From assembly GCA_036429605.1 (NCBI GenBank), contig CM071590.1:4154001-4218000 (forward strand): 64,000 nucleotides of DNA, read 5' to 3'. A program made the translations under genes and the position numbers. Shown in pieces: positions 24,157-35,089 of the stretch. This DNA comes from Cladobotryum mycophilum. Its lineage: Eukaryota; Ascomycota; Sordariomycetes; Hypocreales; Hypocreaceae. The notes below the pieces were generated by a model. It was not told the origin of the DNA and made no database searches. It was given only the letters and a program-made list of their open reading frames with translations. How positions within the stretch are numbered: the first letter of the stretch is position 1; every line of letters starts with the position of its first letter.

Positions 24157-25406
24157 ATGAGCGCGACCGACGTGTCATTCCCTACGGATATTCAGGAGTT
24201 TGATAGCGATGATCGCATCTCCTTCTCGAAACTCGACAACAAGTTCATTGCGGTCCATGATGACGGGACGGAATACGAATTCGATGCAGAGCTGAAGAGA
24301 TGGTTGCCTACAGAAGACGATCCATTAGGGGAAGATCTGCATGAACTGAGGGAACAGAGCTCTGGACCTAGCACCGATGATGCTTCGTCAAAGAAGAGGC
24401 GGCATGGCACAGGGAATGGAGACACGGTACGTTATCCGCATCGTGCTTCATCACTTTCAGAACAGCTCCACAACCGCGCAAAACCATGACATGGTGAGAT
24501 TAGTCAAGCAGGTTGCTAACATCTTTTTCATAATAGGACTCGGAAATCCCGAGGCCTCCACGCCCAAGTAAGAAGCAGAAGGCACCGCCACAGCCTAGAC
24601 AGAACACAGCTGTCTATGTGACTGGACTTCCACACGATGCTACAGTTGACGAAGTTCACGAACTTTTCTCTCGAAAAGCCGGTGTCATCGCCGAGGAAAT
24701 CGACAGCGGAGCCCCTCGAATCAAAATGTATGCAGACGCAGAGGGCAACTTTAAGGGCGACGCCTTGGTAGTCTTCTTCAAGCCGCAGAGTGTCGAGATG
24801 GCAATCATGTTGTTGGACGACACAGATTTCAGATTCACATCGAGTGGCACGCGGGAAGGCAAGATGCGTGTTCAGGCAGCAGAGTCAAGCTATAAGAAGA
24901 CGAATTACGACCAAGAGGGCGCTCAGAGTGGCAATGGGAATGGGAATGGGAATGGGAATGGGAATGGGGAGAGGAAGAGGAATGACAGAGATCGCCAAAA
25001 GATCATCAAGAAGACACAGAAGCTGGATGCGAAGCTTGCTGACTGGGATGATGACGACCCATACCCGATGACGACCGCAGCAAACTATAAGCGCGACAAG
25101 ACGGTGATCCTTCAGCATATGTTTACCTTGGCGGAGCTTGAGGAGGACCCCGCTGCTCTTTTGGAAATCAAGGAAGATATCCGCGAGGAGTGCTCTAAGC
25201 TCGGCGCAGTGACAAGCGTGGTCTTATACGACCTTGAGCCAGAAGGAATCGTATCAGTCAAGTTCAAGGAGGTCGAGTCCGCGGCAGCCTGCATCAAGCT
25301 CATGCACGGAAGAAGCTTTGACGGCCGAACAGTCATTGCATCATTAGCGACAGGGAAAGACAAATACCAGAAATCAAAAGACGAGGCGGACGAGGATTCA
25401 GACTGA
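24157..25406 (+). CDS. CUS2: U2 snRNP-associated splicing factor, Cus2/Tat-SF1 family
   Basis: Two exons (24157-24426 and 24537-25406; 110-bp intron with branch TGCTAAC) encode 379 residues. An acidic N-terminus carries the segment KFIAVHDDGTEYEFDAELK. Two RRM domains follow, one near 125-210 (AVYVTGLPHDATVDEVHELF) and a U2AF-homology-like one near 270-365 (TSVVLYDLEPEGIVSVKF, AAACIKLMHGRSFDGR). Between them is a Gly-Asn repeat encoded by a GGGAAT hexamer array. This arrangement is that of Tat-SF1/Cus2, which binds SF3b1 and remodels U2 snRNP during prespliceosome assembly in the nucleus. The C-terminus is Asp/Glu-rich, shorter than in human Tat-SF1. Start chosen at MSATDV, context AAAAATGAG. 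Confidence 0.88.
24936..24967 (+). repeat. Coding GGGAAT hexamer array
   Basis: About five consecutive GGGAAT units inside the Cus2-like gene, encoding a Gly-Asn run in the linker between the two RRMs. Unit length is a multiple of three, so copy changes keep the frame. Confidence 0.9.
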
Positions 25407-25614
25407 GGCTCAGGCTCATGAGTTGTACTACTACATGTAAAAAAAAAATTGGCTATGGCATGAAGATTTGATAGATACCCCCAGACAAAAACTACCAGCC
25501 TAAAGACTAGTAAGTTATCAGTTACCTCGTAGGTGAATGATCAATTTACTCCAGATTTTCAAAGAACGCCCAAAACAAGTTACCATGCATTGGTAGAGAT
25601 TCAGGTTAGAGAAT

Positions 25615-26580
25615 TCATTTAGTGCTCATTTCGACTTCTTCGGCAAGGATATACCAGATTGCAGCACTAATGATCCTACACACGATCTGAAGCTCTTGGT
25701 CGTCTGAAATTTGGTTAGGGGTATATGTCGAGCAATGGGGGTGGTAGTGGGGGGAGATGGAGCTCACCTCTTGGTGCATAAATCATGACAAAGTCTTGGG
25801 ATACTGGCATTTTGAGAAAGCGCTCTTCTCGCGCCAATGGATGTCTCTGGCCCCATCCCTTCTGCAGAATCTCTTTGATGTCATCTGGGTGGAGACACAT
25901 GTGCATTGAGTGGTCAGAGTCGTGAACGTGGCAGATCTCGCCCTGGCAATTCGTCTGTAGGGGGTGTCTCGCAAATAATGCCAGGCCGTGCTTCTCCAGA
26001 CAAGACCTCTCCGTACCGAACTTGAGGGGCTTCTGCTGTCCGAGCCCCTCCATGACCCGGCGGAGGGCCAAATAGCATCTTCGCGAGCCATGCTGGTCGA
26101 GCTGTCGCTGGGGCGCAATGCCAGCTACCAATGGTCGGGGACCAGGGCGGTAGGGCAGCGCTTTACGGCTTAGGATTCCCTCTCGCGGGAGGCGGTTTGG
26201 GTCCGGTTTGGGGGGCTGAAGGGGTCGCGGAGGCATATCAACCGAAGGCATGATATCTTGAGGTAGCCCTGGAAGGTCGAGGGCGTACCGCCGGGTCCCA
26301 AACCGAGGAAGTTTGTATAATCATTATGGACGAGGAGCACGATTGGGATTAGACTCACGAGGACCTCGGCAATGTACGAATCCACAAAGTGAATCAGGAG
26401 AACGACGCCCAGGCTGAGGATGAAGATGGCTGTGCCGTCCAACGTGACTGATATAGGCCGCTGGTGGACGACCACACATGAGGTAGTAGTCGTTTGGGAT
26501 TCTTGCTCTTGGCCATTGAAGGGTTCGAGAGTAAATGAAGATGACGTAATGGTCTCTGTGGGAGCAATTGATATGGACAT
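25615..26580 (-). CDS. Two-TM membrane protein with luciferase/DUF5519 domain, one-base frameshift
   Basis: About 300 residues are expected: a first exon 25768-26580 and a last exon 25615-25703, with a 64-bp intron. The N-terminus is Ser/Thr-rich, then two hydrophobic segments (GTAIFILSLGVVLLIHFVD and VLVSLIPIVLLV, about 50-85). The C-terminal half reads GEICHVHDSDHSMHMCLHP and KGWGQRHPLA, a pattern of the 'luciferase domain' family (PF17648, DUF5519), whose biochemical role is unknown. The frame breaks between LRDPFSPP and PNRLPREG at a run of six C on the minus strand (about 26210-26215); one extra C would join them as PFSPPKPDPNRLP. Start chosen at MSISIAPTE (26580). The gene diverges from the DUF3405 gene across a 2-kb space. 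Confidence 0.72.
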
Positions 26581-28658
26581 GATGAACCGTAATGCAGCTA
26601 GTCAATCAGTCAAAGCAGTGGTGGAAGTACAGGTGATATAGATCAATCGTCCTGAAAGACATGAGAATCAAGATTCACTTGTTACTTGTTCCTCACAGGA
26701 AGAGCAGCTCGGTTTAAGTTACAGCCCCAAGAGCAAAAAGCAACCACAAAGGGTGGCGTCTGGCGGTCGGCGACTATGTAAGGCAACTTTCGAGGCTGTT
26801 GATCGATTCGCCAATCCCGCCGTCTTCATGGATCCCGCGCAGGGCGTGTGATGTGTGTGATGGGACGTCTCGACCAGTGGGGAGGATCAGAGAGCATTTG
26901 GGGTCAGGGCTGGATCCTCGGTGGCTTGGGGGCAAGAAAAGGGCAAGGGCAAGTCTCCGTCGTATCACGTTGCACTGTTTGCCAATGGGAAGAGGGGTTC
27001 GGTGTCGTTTATGAGATCACGAGATGGCATCTGGGTCAAGCTGTGAATGGCCTAGCCTTGGTGTTGAAATGCAGATATGAGACCATGACGTTGAGCTGAT
27101 GTCGCCTTTTTCCCTGACCTGCGGAGGGGCAATGGTTCGCCTGACAAGATAGCCCTGGTATGCTACTGCAAGTCCTCCCCGCATTCTCAGGGAGCTTGTT
27201 GAGACGTCGGTTAGTCGCCAGCGAGTTCCGTGTTGTGGCGTTTTGGACGAAGCGGCGTTTGGGGAAAATGCAGGTTCTATGAAGGGTCCTATGGAAGTGG
27301 AGGGAGAAACCATCAGCTGGTTTGGGGGCAGCCAACGTTGCAGACGAATGGATCGATAACGTTCCGACAGCCTCATGATACCGATGTAACGCTTGTTTCA
27401 ATGACATGCTAGTACATCTCGATGGAGGCGAGGTTTGCCTTTTATGCTTTATAATGTAGCTATTCTGAGTTCTTGTTCATGATTGCCGTACAAGATGATG
27501 TCCGGAGTACACGATATTTTGACTCGTTTCTTCTTTTATCCATTGTTGTCCAATCAATGCAAGCAAACTCCGAGCGGTTTGCTGCTTTTCGCTGTTAAAA
27601 GAGCAGATTTTCCTTGACCTTAACAACCATGCTCAGTATGAGTGGGTGTACAGAGCACATGCGGCGCAAGCCATAATAGGATTACTGTGTGTAAGAGAAA
27701 TACAAAAACGACAGCTGAGATTCTAGTACCAAATCAATACAATAAAAAATGTATAATAAAGCTGCAGAAAGGTAGGTGCCAAGATCAGGAACGGCTGTGC
27801 TATAGGTTAGGCTGTTATGAGGTTTGACGCCTTGCCGTCAAGTCAAAGCAAATGTTCGACTTTACTTGACCAGCCACTTGTAAAATATAGAGGGTCTGAC
27901 AGTATTTTATGGATGTACTAATGGTAAACCAATCATGAGAATCTTGGCAGTTATCTGTCTCATATTTGGTTGTAAGAATACGAGATTCGCTGAAGCTCTC
28001 TTGTATCTCCACAGTAACTGTTTATTATTATCATCTGTCCGTGTTCGGAGTAGTAGGGAAGCTTCATATGTAGACTGAGTACCGCAGTGGAAAACCATCT
28101 ACCTATTTAGATATCTGCAAATTACCAGACAGTACTCTGGATGGATGCGTATGAATACCAATGGATCAAGACATGATTAAAGTTGATCCCTTATCAGCGG
28201 CTTATCTTGCATCCAGTGTTGACATAGCGGCAGTGCACTAGTCTAGATGGGGCGTTGCTCAGCAACGCTCAGAGGCACACCCCACTGTACGCCGTCGCAA
28301 TACAAGGTTTCAGGCTCGAGTCTAACTGGGAAGCTGAAAGTAAATTCGCAAGAGACGATCGTTACGATTTCCTTGTATCCAATTCAATTCCTGAGTTTCT
28401 CTTCCATATTTCAAAAGGTGAAAAAGCTGAATCTTTTTCCATCAGGATTTAGATCCTTGTCGAAAACTGCGGGTTAACGCAATACCCAAGACATTTTACA
28501 AGCATTGGGCAGGCCAGCCTCGCTTCTGACGCAACCCCCTAAAGGGGCCAACTGCAGGACATTTGGTGGAATGTAAGGAATTTGAACTATTTGAGAAAAC
28601 TGCTCATCTCTGACAAGGACGATTTACCTGCAGCTTTAGCAAAAAAAATCAACAAGGC
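26581..28658. other. Intergenic region, no gene seen
   Basis: 2.1 kb between divergent starts. It contains AT-rich stretches (27600-28200) and several short frames that I do not recognise. No tRNA, repeat array or transposon end is visible. Confidence 0.5.
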
Positions 28659-31241
28659 ATGGGGCTACTTCGAAACCCGCTGCGGCGGAACCGCGAACAG
28701 CGGCTACCACTCTATCAGAGAAGAACCGGTTCACCAACCAAGGAACGATATTCCGACGATGAGTACTACACAACCGATGGCGACTCGGAATCATCAGTAT
28801 CTGGCCCGTCTTCTCGTGGGTCAAGGAACACGCCCGATGCCTCACACAGTCGCTCTCTTTTAAAACGCAGGAAGAAGAGGCCAACCTCGTCAGGTTCCGG
28901 CAACATATACCCATATCGCCTGCCATCGAGGATCACTCGCTACATCTTGATTATTGTCATTGGCCTCATAGGCTTGATGATCTTCAGCCTGGTGCGGGCC
29001 AGTCGGGCAGAGAATTGGAGGGTTGCCAACGGCAAAGTGTCCAATCGACCGCCGCCGCCTCCGTTTTGGGAGAAGTTCCAGTTCCTCGAGAGATATTATG
29101 GTGGAATTCGCACACTGGTTCCGCTTAAAGAGAATAAACCTGAATATCCCCGGATAGGCGAGCCAGTGCCCCTGAGCCCAGTCCCTGTCGAGATGAAAGA
29201 GAACGATCCTGCAAACAACAATCTGAAGGCTGTTCCTGCTAGCAAATCCTGGATGGAGTACTCTGGAAGAAGTAGGGAATTGGATATTCAAGAGTGCTTT
29301 TTGGATGCTGCAGGCACTGTTCGTCCGCCTCCCCTTCAATATTACAATGGCCGTCCCAGTGGATTCCCGGAACATGTGGCCGGTTCATACGAAATTCTCA
29401 AACTCCCGGAAGAAGTCTGTTTTGAGCGCTATGGCAAATTTGGTCCTTATGGGTTCGGATACTCTACCCGCACGGGTGGCCTCGGCACTGGCGAGAACGG
29501 CGAGAACGAAGGTGCTGATGGTGTCTGGGCTTCATCCTCCCGGGTCGACTATCGCAATATTGACTGGGCCGATGTGCAGCGACGATGCTTCAAGGCTAAT
29601 GCTGGCCGCTACAAGGCCCTGCCAGCAAAGACACCTACTACCCAGGGATTCTATATTGACAATTTGAAATCAACTCTCATCCAAGGTCGTGATGTCAATC
29701 AAACTAGCACCAAGACGGCTCCAAGCCAATCGCCCACCGCCGTTATCAGCAAAGGAGATGCTACCGAGAAGCCCAAGGTCGCTGAAAATGGTCAGAAGAA
29801 CGATCAAGTTGAGAAAATGTCTCGAACGGCCATCGTTATCAGGTGTTGGGATGAATACCAGTGGCGTGAGGACGACATGGCCAACCTTCGATCTATGATT
29901 AGCGAGCTATCACTGATATCCGGCGGCCGGTATGATGTTCATCTTCTTGTACAGGTGAAGAATGATGCTCGCCACCCTGTCTGGGCTGATCACGAGATTT
30001 ATGAACAACGAGTTCGGGATACGGTTCCCAAGGAGTTTCAAGGACTGGTCACTCTTTGGACTGAGACTCAGATGCTCTCTCTGTATCAGGGCATGTATGA
30101 TCTCTTCAGCCGCGGGCCTGAATTGCCGGTTCACGGAGTGTACCGAGGCTTGACCATGGCCATGCAACACTTTGCCTACTTGCATCCCGAGTACGACTAC
30201 TTTTGGCAGTGGGAAATGGATATCCGATACACGGGACACTACTATGATTTGCTATCAAAGATGGAGAACTGGGCTAAAGTTCAGCCACGAAAGGGCTTAT
30301 GGGAACGAAGCTCACGATATTACTTCCCCGCTGTTCATGGTTCCTGGGAAGACTTCTCGCAGATGGCTCGAGTTCAGAGTGAGATGGGGACTGTTGGCTC
30401 TGACAATGTTTGGAAGGGGGTGCCGGGTGTTGAGGGCCAACCTCCCGAGGCTGTTACCGCACCTAGGAAAACAATCTGGGGCCCGGTTCGTCCTGAAGCT
30501 CAAGATGACTGGTTTGAGCCTGAGAAGGATCCTTCCCCGCCGAGTACATATGAAGCCGACCGCTATTCGTGGGGCGTAAACGAAGAGGCCGACTTGATCA
30601 CTTTGAACCCCATCTTTGACCCAGAAGGCACTACATGGTTGCTAAAGGATGATATCACTGGCTTTAATAGGTCGGTTCCTCTACCTCCTCGCCGTGCTAG
30701 TATCATCACCACATCTCGCATGTCTCGCCGTCTTCTTATGACGATGCACAAAATGACGGCACACAAGAAGCAATTTGCCTTTCCAGAGATGTGGCCGGCA
30801 ACTGTTGCACTTCATCACGGATACAAGGCTGTTTATGCACCTCACCCTATTTATGTGGACCGAACTTGGCCCGTTGATTACATGGCACAGACTTTCAACG
30901 GCGGTCGTGACGGCTCATCTGGTGGTTCAAGAACCAGTCTTTTCGGCGAGAGAGAGCACAATCTCAAGGGATTGACTTGGTTCTACAACTCTGGATTTGG
31001 ACCCAACCTCTACAAACGTTGGTTGGGACTGAAGGTTAACAACGATGGAGGCGAGGAGTTTGAGAAGACCAAGGACCACAGCAAGCAGGGCACCGGGGTC
31101 AGCGCCATGGCCGGCGGTGAGGGCCGGATGTGTCTTCCGCCCATGTTGCTCCACCCGGTCAAGGAAGTGGAGCTCCCGATTGAGTCGCCGCCAAAGGAGG
31201 CAGAAGAAGAAGCCGTACCGGAATCTGATCCTTCTGCTTAG
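28659..31241 (+). CDS. DUF3405 family type II membrane protein
   Basis: A single-exon gene of 860 residues. The first 90 residues are basic and Ser-rich, then one membrane segment (about 95-112, YILIIVIGLIGLMIFSLV) and a large domain that should lie in the Golgi/ER lumen. The lumenal part has the DUF3405 (PF11885) landmarks: TAIVIRCWDEYQWREDD, WADHEIYEQRVRDTVP, FWQWEMDIRYTGHYYDLL and FPEMWPATVALHHGYKAVY. DUF3405 proteins are widespread in filamentous fungi and look like glycosyltransferases in layout (DxD-like MDIRY, many Trp/Tyr), but the activity is not established. The start is the ATG at 28659 (MGLLRNPLRR). A Pro/Gly/Glu-rich tail ends the protein. Confidence 0.85.
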   Translation: MGLLRNPLRRNREQRLPLYQRRTGSPTKERYSDDEYYTTDGDSESSVSGPSSRGSRNTPDASHSRSLLKRRKKRPTSSGSGNIYPYRLPSRITRYILIIVIGLIGLMIFSLVRASRAENWRVANGKVSNRPPPPPFWEKFQFLERYYGGIRTLVPLKENKPEYPRIGEPVPLSPVPVEMKENDPANNNLKAVPASKSWMEYSGRSRELDIQECFLDAAGTVRPPPLQYYNGRPSGFPEHVAGSYEILKLPEEVCFERYGKFGPYGFGYSTRTGGLGTGENGENEGADGVWASSSRVDYRNIDWADVQRRCFKANAGRYKALPAKTPTTQGFYIDNLKSTLIQGRDVNQTSTKTAPSQSPTAVISKGDATEKPKVAENGQKNDQVEKMSRTAIVIRCWDEYQWREDDMANLRSMISELSLISGGRYDVHLLVQVKNDARHPVWADHEIYEQRVRDTVPKEFQGLVTLWTETQMLSLYQGMYDLFSRGPELPVHGVYRGLTMAMQHFAYLHPEYDYFWQWEMDIRYTGHYYDLLSKMENWAKVQPRKGLWERSSRYYFPAVHGSWEDFSQMARVQSEMGTVGSDNVWKGVPGVEGQPPEAVTAPRKTIWGPVRPEAQDDWFEPEKDPSPPSTYEADRYSWGVNEEADLITLNPIFDPEGTTWLLKDDITGFNRSVPLPPRRASIITTSRMSRRLLMTMHKMTAHKKQFAFPEMWPATVALHHGYKAVYAPHPIYVDRTWPVDYMAQTFNGGRDGSSGGSRTSLFGEREHNLKGLTWFYNSGFGPNLYKRWLGLKVNNDGGEEFEKTKDHSKQGTGVSAMAGGEGRMCLPPMLLHPVKEVELPIESPPKEAEEEAVPESDPSA

Positions 31242-32007
31242 TGGTCCGAAGGGAGCCGGTTCTCCACAATGCCTATCAAACTATAGAGAGTTGCCTAGCC
31301 CGGAGTTGAGCGTGGTTTTTCTTTTCTTCTTCTTTTTCATTTTCATCTTTGTTACAATTCTTAATGGTTTATTGAGGAACATGACGGTCAAGGTATGATG
31401 ATAGAAAATGGCTTTGGTCTTGTTTGAATATATGAGCTATATGATGTTTTGCTCTCCAACTGGAGTTGGGGGTCAATGAGCTTTAATGTTATAGATTTTA
31501 TGTACATCAGTGTCAATATGAGGAGAGTGGTTGGCAATTGATGGCTACTCTGATGATCAAACTACATTGATGCCTTTGGTGCCTTGTTATACTGTTGAAT
31601 AATCTTGAACATCGTAACTACTATTATTGTATCAGTGATGATATTGTGATCTTGAGCGGACGCCTCGTCCACCTTGACTTCACTTATAACTGAGACTTTG
31701 TACTTGAACAATATTTTGGGCATTGTTTTTGAACTCGGAACATAATTTATCGCATCCTGTCATTTTCAGGGCACCCCATCATGCAGTCGTACACAGCATT
31801 ATTATCACATACACATAAATCCACGTCGACATCTTTCTCCCTTTTTTTGTGGTTGCGCCTCCTTTCCCGGCAACCCGGCGTAAACAATCCAAGGGTCCCT
31901 CCTTTTTGCGCCATGACATGTAGTCCAGTCGTATTTTGCAGACCTGCCTCCCCCGCGATGCTTTGATTTTTGGGATTTTGCGTGTCGTACATATATATTT
32001 GGGCTTT
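31242..32007. other. Convergent 3' region of the DUF3405 and Emp24 genes
   Basis: 766 bp between two convergent stop codons; AT-rich around 31400-31740, no gene seen. Confidence 0.5.
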
Positions 32008-32871
32008 TTAAACCACACGCTTGACCTCGAAGAAGCGGCGCAGCCACCAGACCTGGAAGAGAGACTCCCCGATGACGATGCCGATGACGAACAAGTTCCA
32101 CCACTTGACTCGGGCGTTGGTGCTTTCGGCGGTGTTGCGGTGGGTGCGCTCTCGCATGACGATGTATTGCTGCTCGTCCTTGACTTGGGCCAGGAGGTCG
32201 GACAGACGGCGGACTGGTATCATGTTAGTTGGTCAAGGTAGCTTGGTAGGAAACGTTTTTGGGGAATAGAAAAGTACCCTCGCTATCTAGGGGTTCAGCC
32301 TGAGTCTCATGTTCGCTAACGTAGACAATGCCGTGGACGTTGAAGGAGACCTCCTTGGTGTTGGCGCCCCAGTGCTGGTTGCCGAAGCAGTATGTAAATT
32401 TGCCGTCGTGGCGTGCAGTAAAGGAGTGGTCGCCGTTTGAGACGGTCTTTTCGTTGACTTGGTATTCGCCGACTGGGTTGAGAATCTGTCCAATGTGTCC
32501 CCAGCATTAGCCACATGTTGTCATTATCACCACATCATTTTTTTGTGAACACATATATCGATATATATATGTGTGTGTGGATCTTGTATATCTATATATA
32601 TATATGTCCTTCTGCCTGCCAGGTAGAAATGGAAATTTGATTTGCCAAAAGGTAGAGGAGGGAGTCATACCCAGAAATCGATATCGAGGTTGCCTGCGCT
32701 GCCAAACTCGCGGTCTCCAACCTGGAAGGTGACGGTCATCTTGTCGTCCTTGTGCAGGGTCTCGTGGAAGCATTCGACGCCATGGGCGCCCATGACGATG
32801 TTGTGCGCCGCAACAGCCTGGAAGGCTACGGCTGCTGCGAGGAAAGTCCTCGCTGCTGAGAGGAGATGCAT
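32008..32871 (-). CDS. EMP24: p24 family cargo receptor Emp24 (p24 beta)
   Basis: p24 proteins cycle between ER and Golgi in COPII and COPI vesicles and help select GPI-anchored and other cargo. Three exons: 32671-32871, 32278-32485 and 32008-32213, giving 204 residues. A signal peptide (about 1-22, ends AFQAVAA) precedes the GOLD domain (IVMGAHGVECFHETL, SFTARHDGKFTYCFGNQHW with the paired cysteines). A short coiled coil follows (LSDLLAQVKDEQ), then ERTHRNTAESTN, one membrane helix (WWNLFVIGIVIGESLFQVWW) and the cytosolic tail RRFFEVKRVV. The tail carries the FF motif used for COPII export and basic residues used for COPI binding. Intron 1 (185 bp) holds a long TA/TG-rich tract. Confidence 0.93.
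32545..32610. repeat. TA/TG-rich low-complexity tract in EMP24 intron 1
   Basis: Alternating ATATAT and TGTGTG runs seen directly; they explain the larger size of this intron. Confidence 0.8.
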
Positions 32872-34308
32872 TTTTGAAATAGAATTGAAAAAAATTTCTC
32901 TCTGTTTGGTTGTCGGCCAAAAAAAGTCAAAAGGTGGGAGCCTTTTTTTGGTGGAGGGTTGTTGCAACGTTCAAAAGATTGAAGCTTGTAGGTAGACTTG
33001 GCGATATGCAACGATGCTTTCTCTCTCTCCCCCCAGGATCGCGAATTGACACCTTTTCCAACAACCACCTGTCGTTTCCGCTTTGGACTCAGGGGTGGGT
33101 ACGAAAGGTGTACTGTATGTGCTAGTGTGGGGCTTGAGCTGGTGCGAAAAAAGATCAGTTGGGCCGTTGTTTTGCCGACAAGGCTTCAGGGGCAAAAGCG
33201 ATTCGAGATACAGATGCGATACCTGAGATTTGCTCTTCTGATTAGGTGGGCCTTTGGTGGGGCCACATGGCTGATGCAAGGTATCTTCTGCGTACCTCTT
33301 GCGTACCTTTTTGGCTGGAGATAGCGTGCGAGTCACGTCACTCTGGTAGCCTCGGACCTGCCACGAATCCAGACGGTCTGTATCTGTACAAAGATGTAAT
33401 ACGTCTTGTACATGTAATACACCTCCTGTAGTACCTCGTACTAGCCTCCATGTGTCTTGCACAGCTTATTATGTAGTATCTGAGTACGGAGTACAGCCTC
33501 CATAATTACAGGGGAAGCCTGGTGTGCCCTGTGCCCTGTGGAAGTGGAAGACTCACTCAACTCACAGCGGTCCCGCCACCCAGAAGGGAGCCCGAGTACA
33601 GAGAGGCCCCCTAAACTTTTTAGTTAGTACCTTATTCGTTTTAGCAGTCCAGCCCAAAGTCTCTCCCCCCGAAATTCAAAGGCCACTGGAAACTCCTTCT
33701 CTTCACCCCTCTGATCTTTCAACATCTACACCGACAAAGTCGACTCCCAAAACTTGACGATAAACGCCTTGTTTACGTTTGATTCCTCTCGTCTCCAACA
33801 CGAAGGGTAAGTCATCCATCCATCTCTACACAGCGTTCTTTGCCTTATTCGAACACCTCCCTCACTCTCCCCCCTTATTGCCTGGTCCTCTTGTCAGCGC
33901 ACCGCCGCCAATCTGTGACTTGTCTCGTGCCCGGCTCTTCGCAAGGGGAAGGGAACTGCACCACACCCCCCGTTGCAAAAATGCGGCAGCCTGCGGATTC
34001 TTAGCAGTAACCCGGATCAGCCCCCCATTCATCCGTACTATCTGTCCTTTGCCTGCGCATCAAGATAAAAAACCCCATCCCTTGAATCAGATTCAATTGT
34101 TATCCCCTATTCATCTCTCACTCTCATCATCAATCGTCCGTCACCATCAATCCCCCCGAGAAAAGGGAAAAAAAAGAACGCCACCTCTTTTTTGCTTTGG
34201 GTTGCTGACTTACGCGTGCCCATACGATTAGGACACATAATCTTTTTTCTTCAACACCCACATCACAACAGACGGTTTCTTTGGCCTCGCCGCCTTCAAG
34301 TCGCAAAA
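32872..34308. promoter_or_regulatory. Shared divergent promoter region EMP24/ARF1
   Basis: 1.44 kb between head-to-head start codons. The ARF1 side (33600-34300) is pyrimidine-rich with many CTCTC/CCCC stretches, typical of highly expressed fungal promoters and leaders. A TACGGAGTA motif lies at 33485-33493. No gene is visible inside. Confidence 0.5.
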
Positions 34309-35089
34309 ATGGGTCTCTCTTTCTCGAGGATTTTCGATAAGCTGTGGGGGAAGAAGGAGATGCGAATTCTCATGGTCGGTCTCGATGCCGCCGGTAAAAC
34401 TACGATTCTGTACAAGCTGAAGCTTGGTGAAATCGTCACCACTATCCCCACCATCGGTATGACTCTCTTTTCCCCTTCTTTTCTTTTCTTTCGCCGCCGT
34501 CCCCCTTTTCTTTGGGTGCTGACCGAAATTTTGATTAGGCTTCAACGTCGAGACCGTCGAGTACAAGAACATTCAGTTCACCGTCTGGGATGTCGGTGGA
34601 CAGGACAAGATCCGTCCTCTGTGGAGGCACTACTTCCAGAACACCCAGGGTATCATCTTCGTCGTCGACAGCAACGATCGCGACCGTATTGTTGAGGCCA
34701 GGGAGGAACTCCAGCGAATGCTCAACGAGGACGAGCTCCGAGATGCCATTCTCCTGGTCTTTGCCAACAAGCAGGATTTGCCCGTACGTGACGACCCTTG
34801 AGAGATCAGGCCCTTTCTGATTCACATGCCTTTGGCATCAAAAATATCAATAACTGACACTCTCTATAGAACGCCATGAACGCTGCCGAAATTACCGACA
34901 AGCTTGGCCTTCACAGCTTGAGACAACGCGCTTGGGTACGTTACGAGTCCTCACCGTGGACAGCTCTTGGGTCATTTGCTAATATGCTCGCTACAGTACA
35001 TCCAGTCCACTTGCGCCACATCTGGAGATGGTCTTTATGAGGGTCTTGAGTGGCTCGCCACCACCCTCCGAAAGGCTGGTCACCAGTAA
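34309..35089 (+). CDS. ARF1: ADP-ribosylation factor ARF1
   Basis: Small GTPase that recruits COPI coat and adaptors to Golgi membranes. Four exons: 34309-34456, 34539-34783, 34870-34935 and 34997-35089, giving 183 residues, the normal Arf length. Gly2 for N-myristoylation is present (MGLSFSRIFDKLWG amphipathic helix). The GTP-binding motifs are GLDAAGKT (P-loop), PTIGFNVETV (switch I, split by intron 1), WDVGGQDKIRPLWRHYF (switch II), NKQD and CATSGDG. Introns are 82, 86 and 61 bp. Sequence is nearly invariant across fungi and animals, so the call is firm. Confidence 0.97.

Noticed and set aside
28240..28330. tRNA near GGCTCGAGTC
   Set aside because: The stretch lacks a proper T-loop, acceptor pairing and box A.
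27600..28500. Decayed transposon in the AT-richer stretch
   Set aside because: I found no terminal repeats, target-site duplication or transposase-like frame, and no strong C-to-T bias pattern that I could verify by eye.
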